Part shown: positions 36,574-45,955 of the stretch, piece by piece
Numbering within the stretch: position 1 is the stretch's first letter
Layout of the letters: the number at the start of each line of letters is the position of its first letter
Notes under the pieces: model-generated
The model's database searches: none
Told to the model about the DNA's origin: nothing
Seen by the model: only the letters and a program-made list of their open reading frames with translations
Translations under genes and position numbers: made by a program
Source: an uncultured Clostridia bacterium
Lineage (GTDB): Bacteria > Bacillota > Clostridia > Christensenellales > Aristaeellaceae
Assembly (NCBI GenBank): GCA_947166385.1
Contig: CAMVEB010000006.1
Coordinates: 1 to 64,000, forward strand
Direction: 5' to 3'
DNA length: 64,000 bases

Positions 36574-38962
36574 GGAGGTTCACCCCCTTGAGAATATTTT
36601 CCGGCTTGCGTTTTTTAGGATTCATGCGAATCTGTATCTTGCTGACCAGGAAGCCCAACAGGCCTTCCAACACGAAGTAGATCACCGTCACCGCGATCAG
36701 GGGGAAGAAAGCTTCATATGTGCGGCTGCGCACGATGTCGCCCATCTTGGTCAGATCCTGCACGGCGATATAGCCCACGATGGCCGTAGCCTTGATGAGG
36801 CCCACGATCTCCCCCTTGTAGGCGGGCAGAATATGGGGAATGGCCTGGGGCAGGATGATGCGGAAGAAGGTGCGCCGGTTGGCGTAGCCTAAGGCGTAAG
36901 CCGCTTCGTACTGGCCCCGGTCGATGGTACCCACGCCCATTTTCAGCAGCCCGAACACCGCCGCGCCGAAGGTGAACGTAAAGCCGATCACCGCCACGAA
37001 AATGCCGCTGATGGCCACGGAGCCAAAGATGATGTAGTACAAAATCATCAGCAGCACCACCATGGGCATGCCCTGTACCAGCCACATGCAGAACCGGGTG
37101 ACGCCGTTGGCCACGATGTTCCCGTTCCGGCAGAGCATAAACACCAGGAAGCCCAAAGCCGTGCCGAACAGGATGGACAGAACGGTGATGAGCAGCGTAG
37201 TCAGCACGCCGTTCCAGAACAGTTCCCAGCGGTTTTCACGGATGAAGGTTTTGTTGAAGCTGGCCACGATGCCGTCCCAGAAGGATTCCTGCTGTTCAGC
37301 AGGGGCGGAGGACTGCTGTTGCTGTTCCGCTTTCAATACGGCCATCACCGTACCGCCGGTATAGAACGGATCGGAGAAATAAACGCTTTCCTTCCGTTCC
37401 TCGGTGATGGTCAGCCCGGCGGCGGCAAAGTCCGCTTTCCCGGACTGGATAGCGGGCAGGATGCCGTCAATCAGCATGGGAACCACTTTCAGTCCGTACC
37501 CGTTCGCTTCGCAGAACCGGGCGATCATGTCGATTTCCATGCCAACTACGTCGTTGCCCAGGTAATAGTTCATGGGGGCGTAAGCCCCTTCCGTCGCCAG
37601 GGTCAATACGCCGTTGGTTGCGGGGAAGGAAGCGTAGTCCGGCACGGTCTTTTCGCTTTCCGGGCCGTCCGTCCATTTTTGCGTGATCTGCGCAAGTTCT
37701 CCGCTCTGTTTTACGGAAGCGAGCCAGGCGTTGATTTCCGCAAGCAGCTTTTCCCCCGCTTCCGTTTTGGGCAAGGCGATGCCGAAATCAAAATCGTCCA
37801 TGCGTTCTTCCAGAACGGTCAGCCTATCGTTTTCCGCCGCCATCAGCCGGATCACCGGCTCGTCGCCCGGGAAGGCGTCGATCTTGTTGGCTTCCAGCGC
37901 GGCGGCCATATCGGGATAGGAGTTGAAATAGCTCACCTTCGCGTCCGGCAGCGTTTCCAGCACAATTTTGTCAAAAGTGGTACCGGTCTGTACGCCGATG
38001 CGCTTGCCGTTCAAATCCTGTAAGGAAGCATAGCCGGAAGCAGCCGAAGCGGTGGATGAAGCGTCCTTTTGCTTCAAAACCGCCGCCGTGTTCCCGCTGT
38101 AAAGGATCGGCATGCCAAACAGCACAATCTCCGCCCGTTCGTCGGTGATGGTGATACCGCAGGAAGCAAAATCACATTTTCCATTCTGAACGGATGCCAG
38201 CACCCCATCGAAGGAGGAATTGACGATTTTCAGCCGGTAGCCGTTTGCTTCGCAGAACCTGGCGGCAATATCCACGTCATACCCCACGATCCTGCCATCC
38301 TTCACGTAAGCACTGGGCACGAGGGTGGCGTCCACCGCCATGGTCAGGGTACCGTTCACATCCGGCAGGGCTTCATAGTCCAGCACGGTTCTCAGGCTTT
38401 CGTCCTTTCCTAACCATACCTCCTGAAGCGCGTCCATCGTTCCGTCCGCCCACAGCTTTTGCACAAACGCATTGTATTCCTCGCAGAGCGCACGCCCCTT
38501 CTCGCTTTTGGTAAACATCGGAGCTAAGGAAATACTGGAAAACTTTTCTGTCAGCACTTCCAGGTCGTCGTTTTCTATTTGCAGGTAGCGCAACATGATT
38601 TCATCCGATACGATGGCGTCTACCTTTCCGGCGCGCAGCAGGGCCAGCTCATCCGCCATGTTGTTAGCATGGACGATGGTTGCGTCGGGCAAGCGCGCTT
38701 CCGTCTCCGTGGCACAGGTGGTACCGGTCAGTACGCCGATACGCTTGCCGTTCAAGGCGTCCAGGCCAGAAACCGTACTCTGCCCGGAAAGGCCGGTGCT
38801 TTCCGCTGTTTGGGTGGGCGCTTCAAAGCTGGTTCCCGTCACGATGCCCATGCGCTTGCCGTTCAAATCTTCCCGGCTGGCGATCCAGCCGCTTTCCGCG
38901 CAGGCTGCACCAGCCCACAGCAGCAGGATGAGTACCAGGAAACACAGGATCCTTTTTTGCAC
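36566..38962 (-). CDS. Tandem solute-binding/permease fusion (paralogue of 3945-6335)
   Basis: The start is a GTG at 38962 with GAGAGGG and a signal peptide (L-V-L-I-L-L-L-W-A-G-A-A-C-A-E); the frame's earlier part up to 39088 is the tail of a DUF3574 pseudogene. The 798-residue protein again has binding lobes in the order second-first-second-first, then a GlnP-class permease with about five helices and the loop E-A-A-Y-A-L-G-Y. The block D-L/A-L-N-G-K-R-x-G-V-x-T-G-T occurs three times, twice close together near the N-terminus, a sign of repeat expansion or contraction. Its substrate is probably a polar amino acid or derivative. Confidence 0.85.
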   Translation of the reverse strand: MQKRILCFLVLILLLWAGAACAESGWIASREDLNGKRMGIVTGTSFEAPTQTAESTGLSGQSTVSGLDALNGKRIGVLTGTTCATETEARLPDATIVHANNMADELALLRAGKVDAIVSDEIMLRYLQIENDDLEVLTEKFSSISLAPMFTKSEKGRALCEEYNAFVQKLWADGTMDALQEVWLGKDESLRTVLDYEALPDVNGTLTMAVDATLVPSAYVKDGRIVGYDVDIAARFCEANGYRLKIVNSSFDGVLASVQNGKCDFASCGITITDERAEIVLFGMPILYSGNTAAVLKQKDASSTASAASGYASLQDLNGKRIGVQTGTTFDKIVLETLPDAKVSYFNSYPDMAAALEANKIDAFPGDEPVIRLMAAENDRLTVLEERMDDFDFGIALPKTEAGEKLLAEINAWLASVKQSGELAQITQKWTDGPESEKTVPDYASFPATNGVLTLATEGAYAPMNYYLGNDVVGMEIDMIARFCEANGYGLKVVPMLIDGILPAIQSGKADFAAAGLTITEERKESVYFSDPFYTGGTVMAVLKAEQQQQSSAPAEQQESFWDGIVASFNKTFIRENRWELFWNGVLTTLLITVLSILFGTALGFLVFMLCRNGNIVANGVTRFCMWLVQGMPMVVLLMILYYIIFGSVAISGIFVAVIGFTFTFGAAVFGLLKMGVGTIDRGQYEAAYALGYANRRTFFRIILPQAIPHILPAYKGEIVGLIKATAIVGYIAVQDLTKMGDIVRSRTYEAFFPLIAVTVIYFVLEGLLGFLVSKIQIRMNPKKRKPENILKGVNLHD

Positions 38963-39033
38963 AGTATACACCCTCTCTATAATTCTGATCGTTTGCCCGG
39001 CATGGTTTCTGAAAATTCCTATTCGACAATCCA

Positions 39034-39302
39034 TCATGTTTTTCCTGTTGGAAGGATTCTTGATGACATCGTCCGCCGCCTTGTACACCGTGGCCTTGTC
39101 CGCGCTGTCGAAGTAACAAACCAGGGTGTATTCATGGGTCGTTGGTGCCTACGTACATCACATACTGGACGCTCTTGCCTGCGTCCGCTTTCGGCGCGTT
39201 TGCCGCGTTGATATGCGTCAGCGGCAGCCCGGCGCACACCGCCGAGCAGCACAGGCTCAGGATAGCGATGATGACCGCGATGATCGTTCCGTCTTTCTTC
39301 AT
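39034..39302 (-). pseudogene. DUF3574 secreted protein with internal deletion and frameshift
   Basis: AAGGAGG precedes an ATG at 39302. The frame has a signal peptide and reaches Q-Y-V-M-Y-V-G-T-N-D, the DUF3574 opening, then stops at 39132. The sequence right after it, in another frame, encodes E-Y-T-L-V-C-Y-F-D and Y-K-A-A-D-D-V-I-K-N, the end of the same domain. The middle of the gene is deleted. Family function is unknown. Confidence 0.65.
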
Positions 39303-39593
39303 GGTGATTTCCTCCTTACCATGATACCGTTCTTCGGATTCCGGCAGTCGAGTACTTTTCTGATTTCGGAAATTACGACAGGCCGAAGATGTAATGTCTG
39401 CAACACAGGAAACCAGTCACGGAGGATTTTCAGGAAAAGGGCAATGCCTTTTAACGGAAGTGGTCCCAACTTCTGAAAAAAATGAGGTTGAGGATGATTC
39501 CGATTGGTGATAAACTATTCATGCCATCTTCCTTCTTCCTTTGGTGTTTGTGTGGTAGCTACATTATAATGTTTTGAAGCCGGAGGAAAAGCA
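39303..39593 (+). other. Intergenic region with the phosphatase promoter
   Basis: No gene is visible. The 3' part has a promoter for the phosphatase gene: TTGGTG (39541-39546) and a perfect TATAAT (39565-39570) 18 bp apart, followed by GGAGG at 39582. A GAAGT/ACTTC hairpin lies near 39460-39476. Confidence 0.6.
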
Positions 39594-41432
39594 ATGAAAA
39601 AATGTATTGTGCTGCTATTGGTTCTGTGTATATGCTGTCCGGCCGCTTTGGCGGAACAATCCAATTCAGCTTCTTTTGCCTATGTGCATGATCCCCGTGA
39701 AAACCCTGTCGCCATGCGGGATATTGTTGAGAATCCTGCTGCGGTTTACGGGTTTTCTCCCAGCTCGGCTGAAGAATCCACGCTGAAAGAATATGCAGAT
39801 GCTATCGATTGGACGGATCCCGATCAGGTGTCCGCTGCCCGTGCGCAGCGGCAGGCATATCATGACAGCATGGAAGAACTGTATGACATGATCATGACCA
39901 TGGTGAAAGAGGAGCGGAATATCGAAGCCATCGCCCGTGCGGTCAGCCAGCGGCGCAATGAATTGCGCCTGGAGGTCTATGCGGACGATCCGGAAGGTCT
40001 GGCTATCGTGAAAAAACGAAATCTGGACACCTATGGCAATGAATTAGGCCCCACACAGGAATCCCTGTATGAAAAATACGGTTCCTGGGAAATGGTGCTG
40101 ATCAAGGCGTTGGGCACTAACCCGGGTATGGATGCCTGTCTTGGCTTCTATGATGAATATTATGATCTGTACGATCTTGAAACGGGAAGCAACGCAGAAA
40201 GCCAGATCGCGGATAGAGGTAAAATTTACACGCTGGATCGCGTGGTAGTCCTGAGCCGCCACAATATCCGCTCCCCCCTGTCCGGAAGCGGTTCACTGCT
40301 GGGGGATATTACGCCCCATGAATGGTTTCATTGGACGTCCAATCCCAGCGAGCTTTCCCTTCGCGGCGGAGTGCTGGAAACCATGATGGGCCAGTATTTC
40401 CGGCTGTGGCTGGAGAAGGAAGGGCTGTTCCCGGAGAATTATCAGCCGGAGGAAGGAGCGGTGCGCTTCTATGCCAACGCCAAACAGCGCACCCTGGCCA
40501 CGGCACGGTATTTTTCCGCGGGGCTGCTGCCAGTGGCGGAGGTGCCTATCGAGTATCATGGAGCCTATGATACCATGGATCCCACCTTTGAGCCTTCCCT
40601 GAACTTTGTAACGGAGGATTATGCTCAGGACGCACTTGCCGATATCGCGGGGGAAGGAGGATTTGACAGTATTCTTGAAAGCCTGGATGACGCAATCTCT
40701 CTGCTGATAGACACAGCAGACATCGAGCAGAGCGAGACCTACCAGGCCGGAAAATATGGCAATTTGCTGTCAGGAGAAACCCTCCTTACCCTGACGGAAG
40801 GCAAGGAGCCCAGTATGACCGGCCCCATCAAAAACGCCACCAGCGTAGCCGATGCCATGATCCTGCAATATTATGAAGAAGCCGACGCGAAAAAAGCGGC
40901 CTTCGGCCATGATATTACGGAGGATGATTGGCGGCTGATCCATTCCATCGTGGATACCTACACGGAGATGCTCTTCTGCTCCCCGCTGATTTCAGTAAAC
41001 GTAGCTCACCCGCTGATTGAGGAAATCCGCGACGAGCTGACCGCAGAAGGCCGCAAATTCACCTTCCTTTGCGGGCATGACGCCAATATTGCCAGCGTGC
41101 TGGCGGCGCTGAATTACGGCGATTATCTGCTGCCGGAAACCGTGGAGCAGCATACACCCATCGGTGCCAAGCTGGTTTTTGAACGATGGGTAACGAATGA
41201 AAATGAGGCGTACTACAAGATCAATTTGGTGTATCAAAGCACACAGCAGCTTCGCAGCATGGAACAGCTGACGCTTGAAAATCCGCCTGTCATTTATCCC
41301 CTGCTCTTTGATGGGATGGACGCGGAAGGAATGATGGAGGAAGCGGATTTGCTGGCCCTGCTGGATGGCGCGATCAATGCTTATGAAGAATTGCTGGAGG
41401 AGTATACTACTGCAGAGGATGAGGCGGCCTAA
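39594..41432 (+). CDS. Secreted histidine acid phosphatase (clade 2, phytase/glucose-1-phosphatase-like)
   Basis: This 612-residue protein has a signal peptide (A-A-L-A-E-Q), about 190 residues of N-terminal extension rich in acidic helices, and then a histidine acid phosphatase domain. The active site motif is S-R222-H223-N-I-R-S-P, and the proton donor is the late motif G-H495-D496-A-N. The family removes phosphate from phytate, sugar phosphates and similar compounds outside the cell. R-H-N replaces the usual R-H-G, a small deviation also found in other clostridial members. No lipobox or sorting signal is seen. It has its own promoter. Confidence 0.8.
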   Translation: MKKCIVLLLVLCICCPAALAEQSNSASFAYVHDPRENPVAMRDIVENPAAVYGFSPSSAEESTLKEYADAIDWTDPDQVSAARAQRQAYHDSMEELYDMIMTMVKEERNIEAIARAVSQRRNELRLEVYADDPEGLAIVKKRNLDTYGNELGPTQESLYEKYGSWEMVLIKALGTNPGMDACLGFYDEYYDLYDLETGSNAESQIADRGKIYTLDRVVVLSRHNIRSPLSGSGSLLGDITPHEWFHWTSNPSELSLRGGVLETMMGQYFRLWLEKEGLFPENYQPEEGAVRFYANAKQRTLATARYFSAGLLPVAEVPIEYHGAYDTMDPTFEPSLNFVTEDYAQDALADIAGEGGFDSILESLDDAISLLIDTADIEQSETYQAGKYGNLLSGETLLTLTEGKEPSMTGPIKNATSVADAMILQYYEEADAKKAAFGHDITEDDWRLIHSIVDTYTEMLFCSPLISVNVAHPLIEEIRDELTAEGRKFTFLCGHDANIASVLAALNYGDYLLPETVEQHTPIGAKLVFERWVTNENEAYYKINLVYQSTQQLRSMEQLTLENPPVIYPLLFDGMDAEGMMEEADLLALLDGAINAYEELLEEYTTAEDEAA

Positions 41433-41535
41433 TCTATAGGATAAGTACGAAAACATAAGATTGCAAGTTGTCCGAACATGATAAAGAAATGAAACCATGA
41501 GGTTTCAGATATAAGCAACGGGAGGAGAAAATGAA

Positions 41536-42426
41536 ATGAAAAAGCTGATTGCGTTGGCTATGGTTGTAGTGATGCTCTTCACAGCGCTTGGAGTTCTGGC
41601 AGAAGAAGGACAAATGGCGCCTCTGTATGCCACAGTGGGCGAAGCGCTGGAAGACAGTGCTGAAGACCGTGTAGTAGCAGGCGGCGTTCCAGGGGAGTAC
41701 TATGCCGTGGTAACGCAGAAAGACGGAAAATACTATCGCAGCGTAGCCATTTTTGATGAAAAGCTGAATGAACTGAACGAAGCCCTTGAAAACCTGGACT
41801 ATGAGGCGGAAGATTTTTTTGAAAAGCATGAAGCAGCAATGCAGGCGGTAGACGATTACCTGAAAACGCTGCCGATCGCATACAGCGAAGTGTTTACAGC
41901 TCAGCCCCTGACAGACGAGGAAATGGCGTCTATGCAAGGGAAAAGTCTGTCCCAGCTGACTGAGGAGGGCTTCGAGATCGGAAGCAATGGCACGGAGCCC
42001 AGCGAGGATGAGGAGGAGATTCTCATTGTTTATTCCCTGCGTTATGGCGTTTATGACTACAACTGCGTGGTGGATGCGGATTTTGACCAGTATATAGCTG
42101 CCCAGGATAACGGCGCCGAAGGTGATTTGGTGGTAAAAAGCATGTCGCTGGCTGGCATTACAGAGTGGGGCTTTGAAAAACGGTTCCACACCGACGGCAC
42201 AGTGGAAGAACCGAAGGATCCTTCCGCGGAATTCAGCGAGATCATGGCGGAAATGCTGACATTCTTTGAAAAGATCCAAGCGGGTGAGGAAATTGACATC
42301 CAGGATTATGCCGACACGCTGAAAGCAAAATACCCGGATTATGCGGAGATGATTGATGTGTATATAACAATGTACCAGACCTACGGAGCGGAAGGCTTTG
42401 CTTCGATGATGAACCCTGCCGAATAA
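41536..42426 (+). CDS. Secreted acidic protein of unknown function
   Basis: The 296-residue protein has a signal peptide (A-L-G-V-L-A-E-E) and a very acidic mature part with no recognisable motif. GGAGGAG precedes the ATG. It lies 103 bp after the phosphatase on the same strand and may share its transcript. The first 60 mature residues (D-G-K-Y-Y-R-S-V-A-I-F-D) look like a small beta domain. I make no functional claim. Confidence 0.65.
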   Translation: MKKLIALAMVVVMLFTALGVLAEEGQMAPLYATVGEALEDSAEDRVVAGGVPGEYYAVVTQKDGKYYRSVAIFDEKLNELNEALENLDYEAEDFFEKHEAAMQAVDDYLKTLPIAYSEVFTAQPLTDEEMASMQGKSLSQLTEEGFEIGSNGTEPSEDEEEILIVYSLRYGVYDYNCVVDADFDQYIAAQDNGAEGDLVVKSMSLAGITEWGFEKRFHTDGTVEEPKDPSAEFSEIMAEMLTFFEKIQAGEEIDIQDYADTLKAKYPDYAEMIDVYITMYQTYGAEGFASMMNPAE

Positions 42427-42613
42427 GATAACCGGGGAGTAAGCACCTCCAAGTATCAGAAAGTGCATACACACGCCATTGGCATATAGTTCCTTCATTT
42501 CTTCTGTCGTTTTTCTTCACCGTAGGCATATTGTGCAACAAAAGATATTGATTTGACGTTTGCAGGCTGCTTACCCTTGGGCTGTTCATGCTTATGCATG
42601 ATTATGATTTAAG

Positions 42614-42640
42614 AAACAGGCCCTGAAAAAACCCCTGTTT
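42614..42640 (-). terminator. Possible terminator of the nag/nan operon
   Basis: AAACAGG (42614-42620) pairs with CCTGTTT (42634-42640). On the minus strand it lies 70 bases after the nagA stop codon. The trailing T tract is weak. Confidence 0.35.
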
Positions 42641-42709
42641 CCAGAGGTTTATCAATGGTCTGGCCGCTGCTTCCGAAGCGGTTTTTCATGACTGTCTGTT
42701 GCAGCCGGA

Positions 42710-43834
42710 TTATATCCGGATCACGCCGGCGTGCTTCCATTCGCGGGTCCAGCGGGTCAGAATGCTCGGCGCTCCGGGAATTATCCGCCCGGCGGCTGTT
42801 TCGTGGACGGACGCCGCGGGGGCGGCGGTGCACATGGCGCAGGCGGCCTCCGGCGCGATACCGAAGGTATGAATCAGATTTTCCAGGGCTTTCGGCATGG
42901 TCAGTACGGATCCTGCCAGGGTGCCGTCCGCAAGCCGGGCCTGGCCGGCCTGTACGGTCACCTTCTGGCCACCGAGGGCGTATTCGCCGTCCGGCATGCC
43001 CGCCGCTTCCATGGCGTCGGTGATGGCCACCGCCAGCGCCGGGCCCTTGCAGCGGGCAATGAGGCGGACGATGTCCCGGTGCAGATGTACCCCGTCGCAG
43101 ATCATTTCACAGTACAGCCTGTCGTCTGTCATAGCGGCGCCGGGCACGCCCGGCTTCCGATGATGCACCGGCGTCTGGGCGTTGAAGGTATGGGTCACGT
43201 GGTCGGCGCCCCAGTCCGCAGCAGCGTGCACCGTCTCCGCATCTGCCGAAGTATGGCCGATGGAAACATGGATCCCCGCGGCCGCAGCTTTCCGGATGAA
43301 ATCCTCGCTGCCCGCCCGCTCTGGAGCCAGGGTGATCAGGCTGACAATTTCCGGATGGCCGTCCGTCATCCAGAGGAAATCCTCCCACGATGGATCCCGG
43401 AAAAACTCCTTCCGCTGGGCACCGGCTCGCTCCTCCCGCAGGAAGGGTGCTTCCATATGCGCTCCGAGGATCCGGGCACCGTTCTCCTCCGGCCGTTCCA
43501 TGATCTGCCGAATCCCCCGCAGGGCATTCTTTGTCTCCTCCGGGGAAGCGCTCATGGTGGTTGGGCAGAAGGCGGCGACTCCCAGTTCCGCCAGGTCCCG
43601 GCTCATGGCGCGGACCGCTTTCTCCCCATCCATGGTATCATGCCCCCGGAAGGCATGAATATGTACATCCACAAAACCCGGTACCAGGAAATCCCCGTCC
43701 AGGTCCAGAACTTCCTCTCCCTCCCCGGGAGACAGGAATTCTCCGGTTTCCACGATCACACCGCCCTCCAGGCGGAGATGCAGGCCTTTCCGGAATTCTT
43801 TGCCGTCAAATACAACAGCGTTGACAATCAGCAT
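42710..43834 (-). CDS. nagA: N-acetylglucosamine-6-phosphate deacetylase
   Basis: The 374-residue protein has all NagA landmarks in order: V-D-V-H-I-H-A-F-R-G-H near 58, G-A-H-M-E-A-P-F near 125, the metal His in H-T-S-A-D near 192, H-T-F-N-A near 213, D-G-V-H near 245 and the catalytic Asp in I-T-D-A near 271. It removes the acetyl group from GlcNAc-6-P. In this operon it follows NanE, so it completes the conversion of sialic acid to glucosamine-6-phosphate. AGGGAGAAAGG precedes the ATG. NagB is not in the window. Confidence 0.95.
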   Translation of the reverse strand: MLIVNAVVFDGKEFRKGLHLRLEGGVIVETGEFLSPGEGEEVLDLDGDFLVPGFVDVHIHAFRGHDTMDGEKAVRAMSRDLAELGVAAFCPTTMSASPEETKNALRGIRQIMERPEENGARILGAHMEAPFLREERAGAQRKEFFRDPSWEDFLWMTDGHPEIVSLITLAPERAGSEDFIRKAAAAGIHVSIGHTSADAETVHAAADWGADHVTHTFNAQTPVHHRKPGVPGAAMTDDRLYCEMICDGVHLHRDIVRLIARCKGPALAVAITDAMEAAGMPDGEYALGGQKVTVQAGQARLADGTLAGSVLTMPKALENLIHTFGIAPEAACAMCTAAPAASVHETAAGRIIPGAPSILTRWTREWKHAGVIRI

Positions 43835-43849
43835 ACCTTTCTCCCTCTC

Positions 43850-44320
43850 TCAGTCCATCAGCACTTTCACAACGAGCTTCCGGTCCGGTACGGGCGCCGC
43901 AGGAGACAGAGGCCTCTTGTCTTTCTCCGGATAAAGCCCGGGGGCATGCGCCTCTCCCGGCAGGAAAACCGTGAATCCGCCTTCCTCCAGCTCAAAAGGC
44001 ACCTGCCGGTCCGCTTCGCAGAACCAGACGTCGTTTTCCGGCTTTCCGGAGAGTTCCTTGCCTTTCCGGCCGTACCGGAAGCCTTCCCGGCCCCGCAGGA
44101 TAATCTGAATGTCCGCATAGCGGCGATGTACTTCAAAGACCGGCTCCTTCGGCTCCAGCCGGTTTTCCGACATAACGGCGTACACTTTCTCCCCGTCAAT
44201 GTCCGTCCTTCCGGGCTCCAGCGCCTCCGGATCCGTTTCCTGCAGCCAGCGAACCGCGGTTTCAAAGTTGGGACTGATCCCAGCGTATTTCACAATGTCG
44301 TCCAGGGTGTCAAGAATCAT
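43850..44320 (-). CDS. YhcH/YjgK/YiaL family protein
   Basis: The 156-residue cupin-like protein has the family landmarks H-R-R-Y-A-D-I-Q near 65 and F-L-P-G-E-A-H-A-P near 118, which include metal-binding His and Glu residues. Members are encoded in sialic acid operons and are proposed to act on the open-ring or anomeric form of the sugar. It overlaps nanK by 4 bp. Confidence 0.9.
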   Translation of the reverse strand: MILDTLDDIVKYAGISPNFETAVRWLQETDPEALEPGRTDIDGEKVYAVMSENRLEPKEPVFEVHRRYADIQIILRGREGFRYGRKGKELSGKPENDVWFCEADRQVPFELEEGGFTVFLPGEAHAPGLYPEKDKRPLSPAAPVPDRKLVVKVLMD

Positions 44321-45231
44321 TTTTCCTCCTCCTTGTCCAGCCAGAACCGGACTGCGCCGATCATCCCGGCGTCATTTCCCAGTTCCGCGCTCTCAATCTG
44401 CAGTCCTTCTGCGAACCGCGGCATGCATCTCCGCAGGACCGCCTTCCGAAGGGGATCGATCAGCAGCTTCTGTTGCCGGCTTACGCCTCCTCCGATGAGG
44501 ATCATCTCCGGATTAAAGAGATGCACCAGGCTGGTGAGCCCTTCCGCAATATCCCGGATCCAGTCTTCCAGGACGCTCCGGAAGACTTCGTTTCCCTGCC
44601 CGATTTCCCCGAAGATGATCTTCCCGTTCAGGCCCTCCCGGCCTGTGCGTTCCGCGCACTGCCGCACCAGTGCGGTGGTGGAGGCGTAATACTCAAAAAC
44701 GCCCCGCTTGCCACAGGGGCAGAGCGGACCGTCTGCCCGGAGCGTAAACTGTCCCAGTTCTCCGGCAATCCCCCGCCGCCCGTCCAGAAGTCGGCCGCCT
44801 GTGATCACGCCGCCGCCCACGCCGGTGCCCAGGGTGATCATCAGTACATCCCGGAGGCCTCTTGCCCGGCCGGTGAAAGCTTCTCCGAGGACGGCCGCGT
44901 TCGCGTCATTCAGCGCCCGGGTTTTTACGCCGAAGGCTTTCTCCAGGGCCGCCTTCAGCTGTGTCCCTTCGTATCCGGGGATATTTCCGTTGGTGCCGAT
45001 GACCACGCCGGTCTCCGAATCCACCTGGCCGCAGGCGGAAACTGCGATTCCTTCCGGCTTTTCCGGCCAGGAAGCCAGGAACGTCTCCGCCGTTTTCAGT
45101 ACCGTTTCCAGCAGGGGGGTTTTGTATCCGTCAAAGGAAACGCTCGCGGAGATGGTTTCATAAAGGTTTCCCAGGCGGTCCGCCCGGCCCATCTTGACTT
45201 CCGTGCCACCCAGATCAATCGCCAGAATCAT
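44317..45231 (-). CDS. nanK: ROK family N-acetylmannosamine kinase
   Basis: The 304-residue ROK kinase has the ATP-binding opening A-I-D-L-G-G-T-E-V-K and G-T-G-V-G-G-G. In this operon it should phosphorylate ManNAc to ManNAc-6-P. The zinc motif is eroded: the normal G-E-L-G-H is G-E-L-G-Q, and C-x-C-G-x-x-G-C reads C-P-C-G-K-R-G-V, so one His and one Cys ligand are missing. It overlaps nanE and yhcH by 4 bp each. Confidence 0.88.
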   Translation of the reverse strand: MILAIDLGGTEVKMGRADRLGNLYETISASVSFDGYKTPLLETVLKTAETFLASWPEKPEGIAVSACGQVDSETGVVIGTNGNIPGYEGTQLKAALEKAFGVKTRALNDANAAVLGEAFTGRARGLRDVLMITLGTGVGGGVITGGRLLDGRRGIAGELGQFTLRADGPLCPCGKRGVFEYYASTTALVRQCAERTGREGLNGKIIFGEIGQGNEVFRSVLEDWIRDIAEGLTSLVHLFNPEMILIGGGVSRQQKLLIDPLRKAVLRRCMPRFAEGLQIESAELGNDAGMIGAVRFWLDKEEEK

Positions 45232-45923
45232 ACGACCACCGCCATAAACCGCGCCGCGATCTCAAGCGGTCGGGTAATCGCGCCGCCCACAACCACGGCC
45301 CAGGCGCCGATCTCCAGCATTTTCTTCGCCTGTTCCGGCGTATGCACACGGCCCTCCGCGATCACCGGACAGGGCAGTTCCGCCGCCATCTCCCGGACGA
45401 GTTCAAAGTTCGGACCGTCCTTGCAGTGGGCAGTAGCCGCGGTATATCCGTTCATGGTGGAGCCCACCAGATCCGCGCCGGCTTCATAGGCGGCTTTCGC
45501 TTCCTCCAGCGTGGCGCAGTCTGCCATGATGATGATATTCGGGTACTTTTTCTTTACCTCCTGGAGGAATTCCGGCGCAGTTTTCCCGTCTCCCCGGACA
45601 GTGTCCGTGCAGTCGATGGATACAATATCAGCCAGTGCGTTCATGCACTCATCCACCTCGCGCATGGTCATGGTGATCCGGCCGGTATAACCCGGGTATT
45701 CCCGTTTAATCAGGCCGATGACGGGCAGGCCCGTCTCCTCCTTGATGCCGGTGATATCCCGCACAGAGCTGGTACGAATCATCTTAGCACCGGCCTGTTT
45801 CGCTGCCCGGGCCATCAGCGGCATGACGGAGCGCTCCGGGTCGTACAGCGGTTCCCCGGGGGTGGCCTGGCAGGAAACGATGATCGTTCCTTTCATGATC
45901 TGAAACAGTTCATCTTTTGTCAT
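45228..45923 (-). CDS. nanE: N-acetylmannosamine-6-phosphate 2-epimerase
   Basis: This 231-residue TIM-barrel protein has the NanE landmarks I-V-S-C-Q-A-x-x-G-E-P-L near the N-terminus, G-L-I-K-R near 60, A-D-C-A-T near 127 with the catalytic region, and A-E-G-R near 186. It converts ManNAc-6-P to GlcNAc-6-P. It lies between the regulator and nanK in the same operon. Confidence 0.95.
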   Translation of the reverse strand: MTKDELFQIMKGTIIVSCQATPGEPLYDPERSVMPLMARAAKQAGAKMIRTSSVRDITGIKEETGLPVIGLIKREYPGYTGRITMTMREVDECMNALADIVSIDCTDTVRGDGKTAPEFLQEVKKKYPNIIIMADCATLEEAKAAYEAGADLVGSTMNGYTAATAHCKDGPNFELVREMAAELPCPVIAEGRVHTPEQAKKMLEIGAWAVVVGGAITRPLEIAARFMAVVV

Positions 45924-45955
45924 AGCTGCAGTCCTTCTTTCCTGTAAATATTCAC

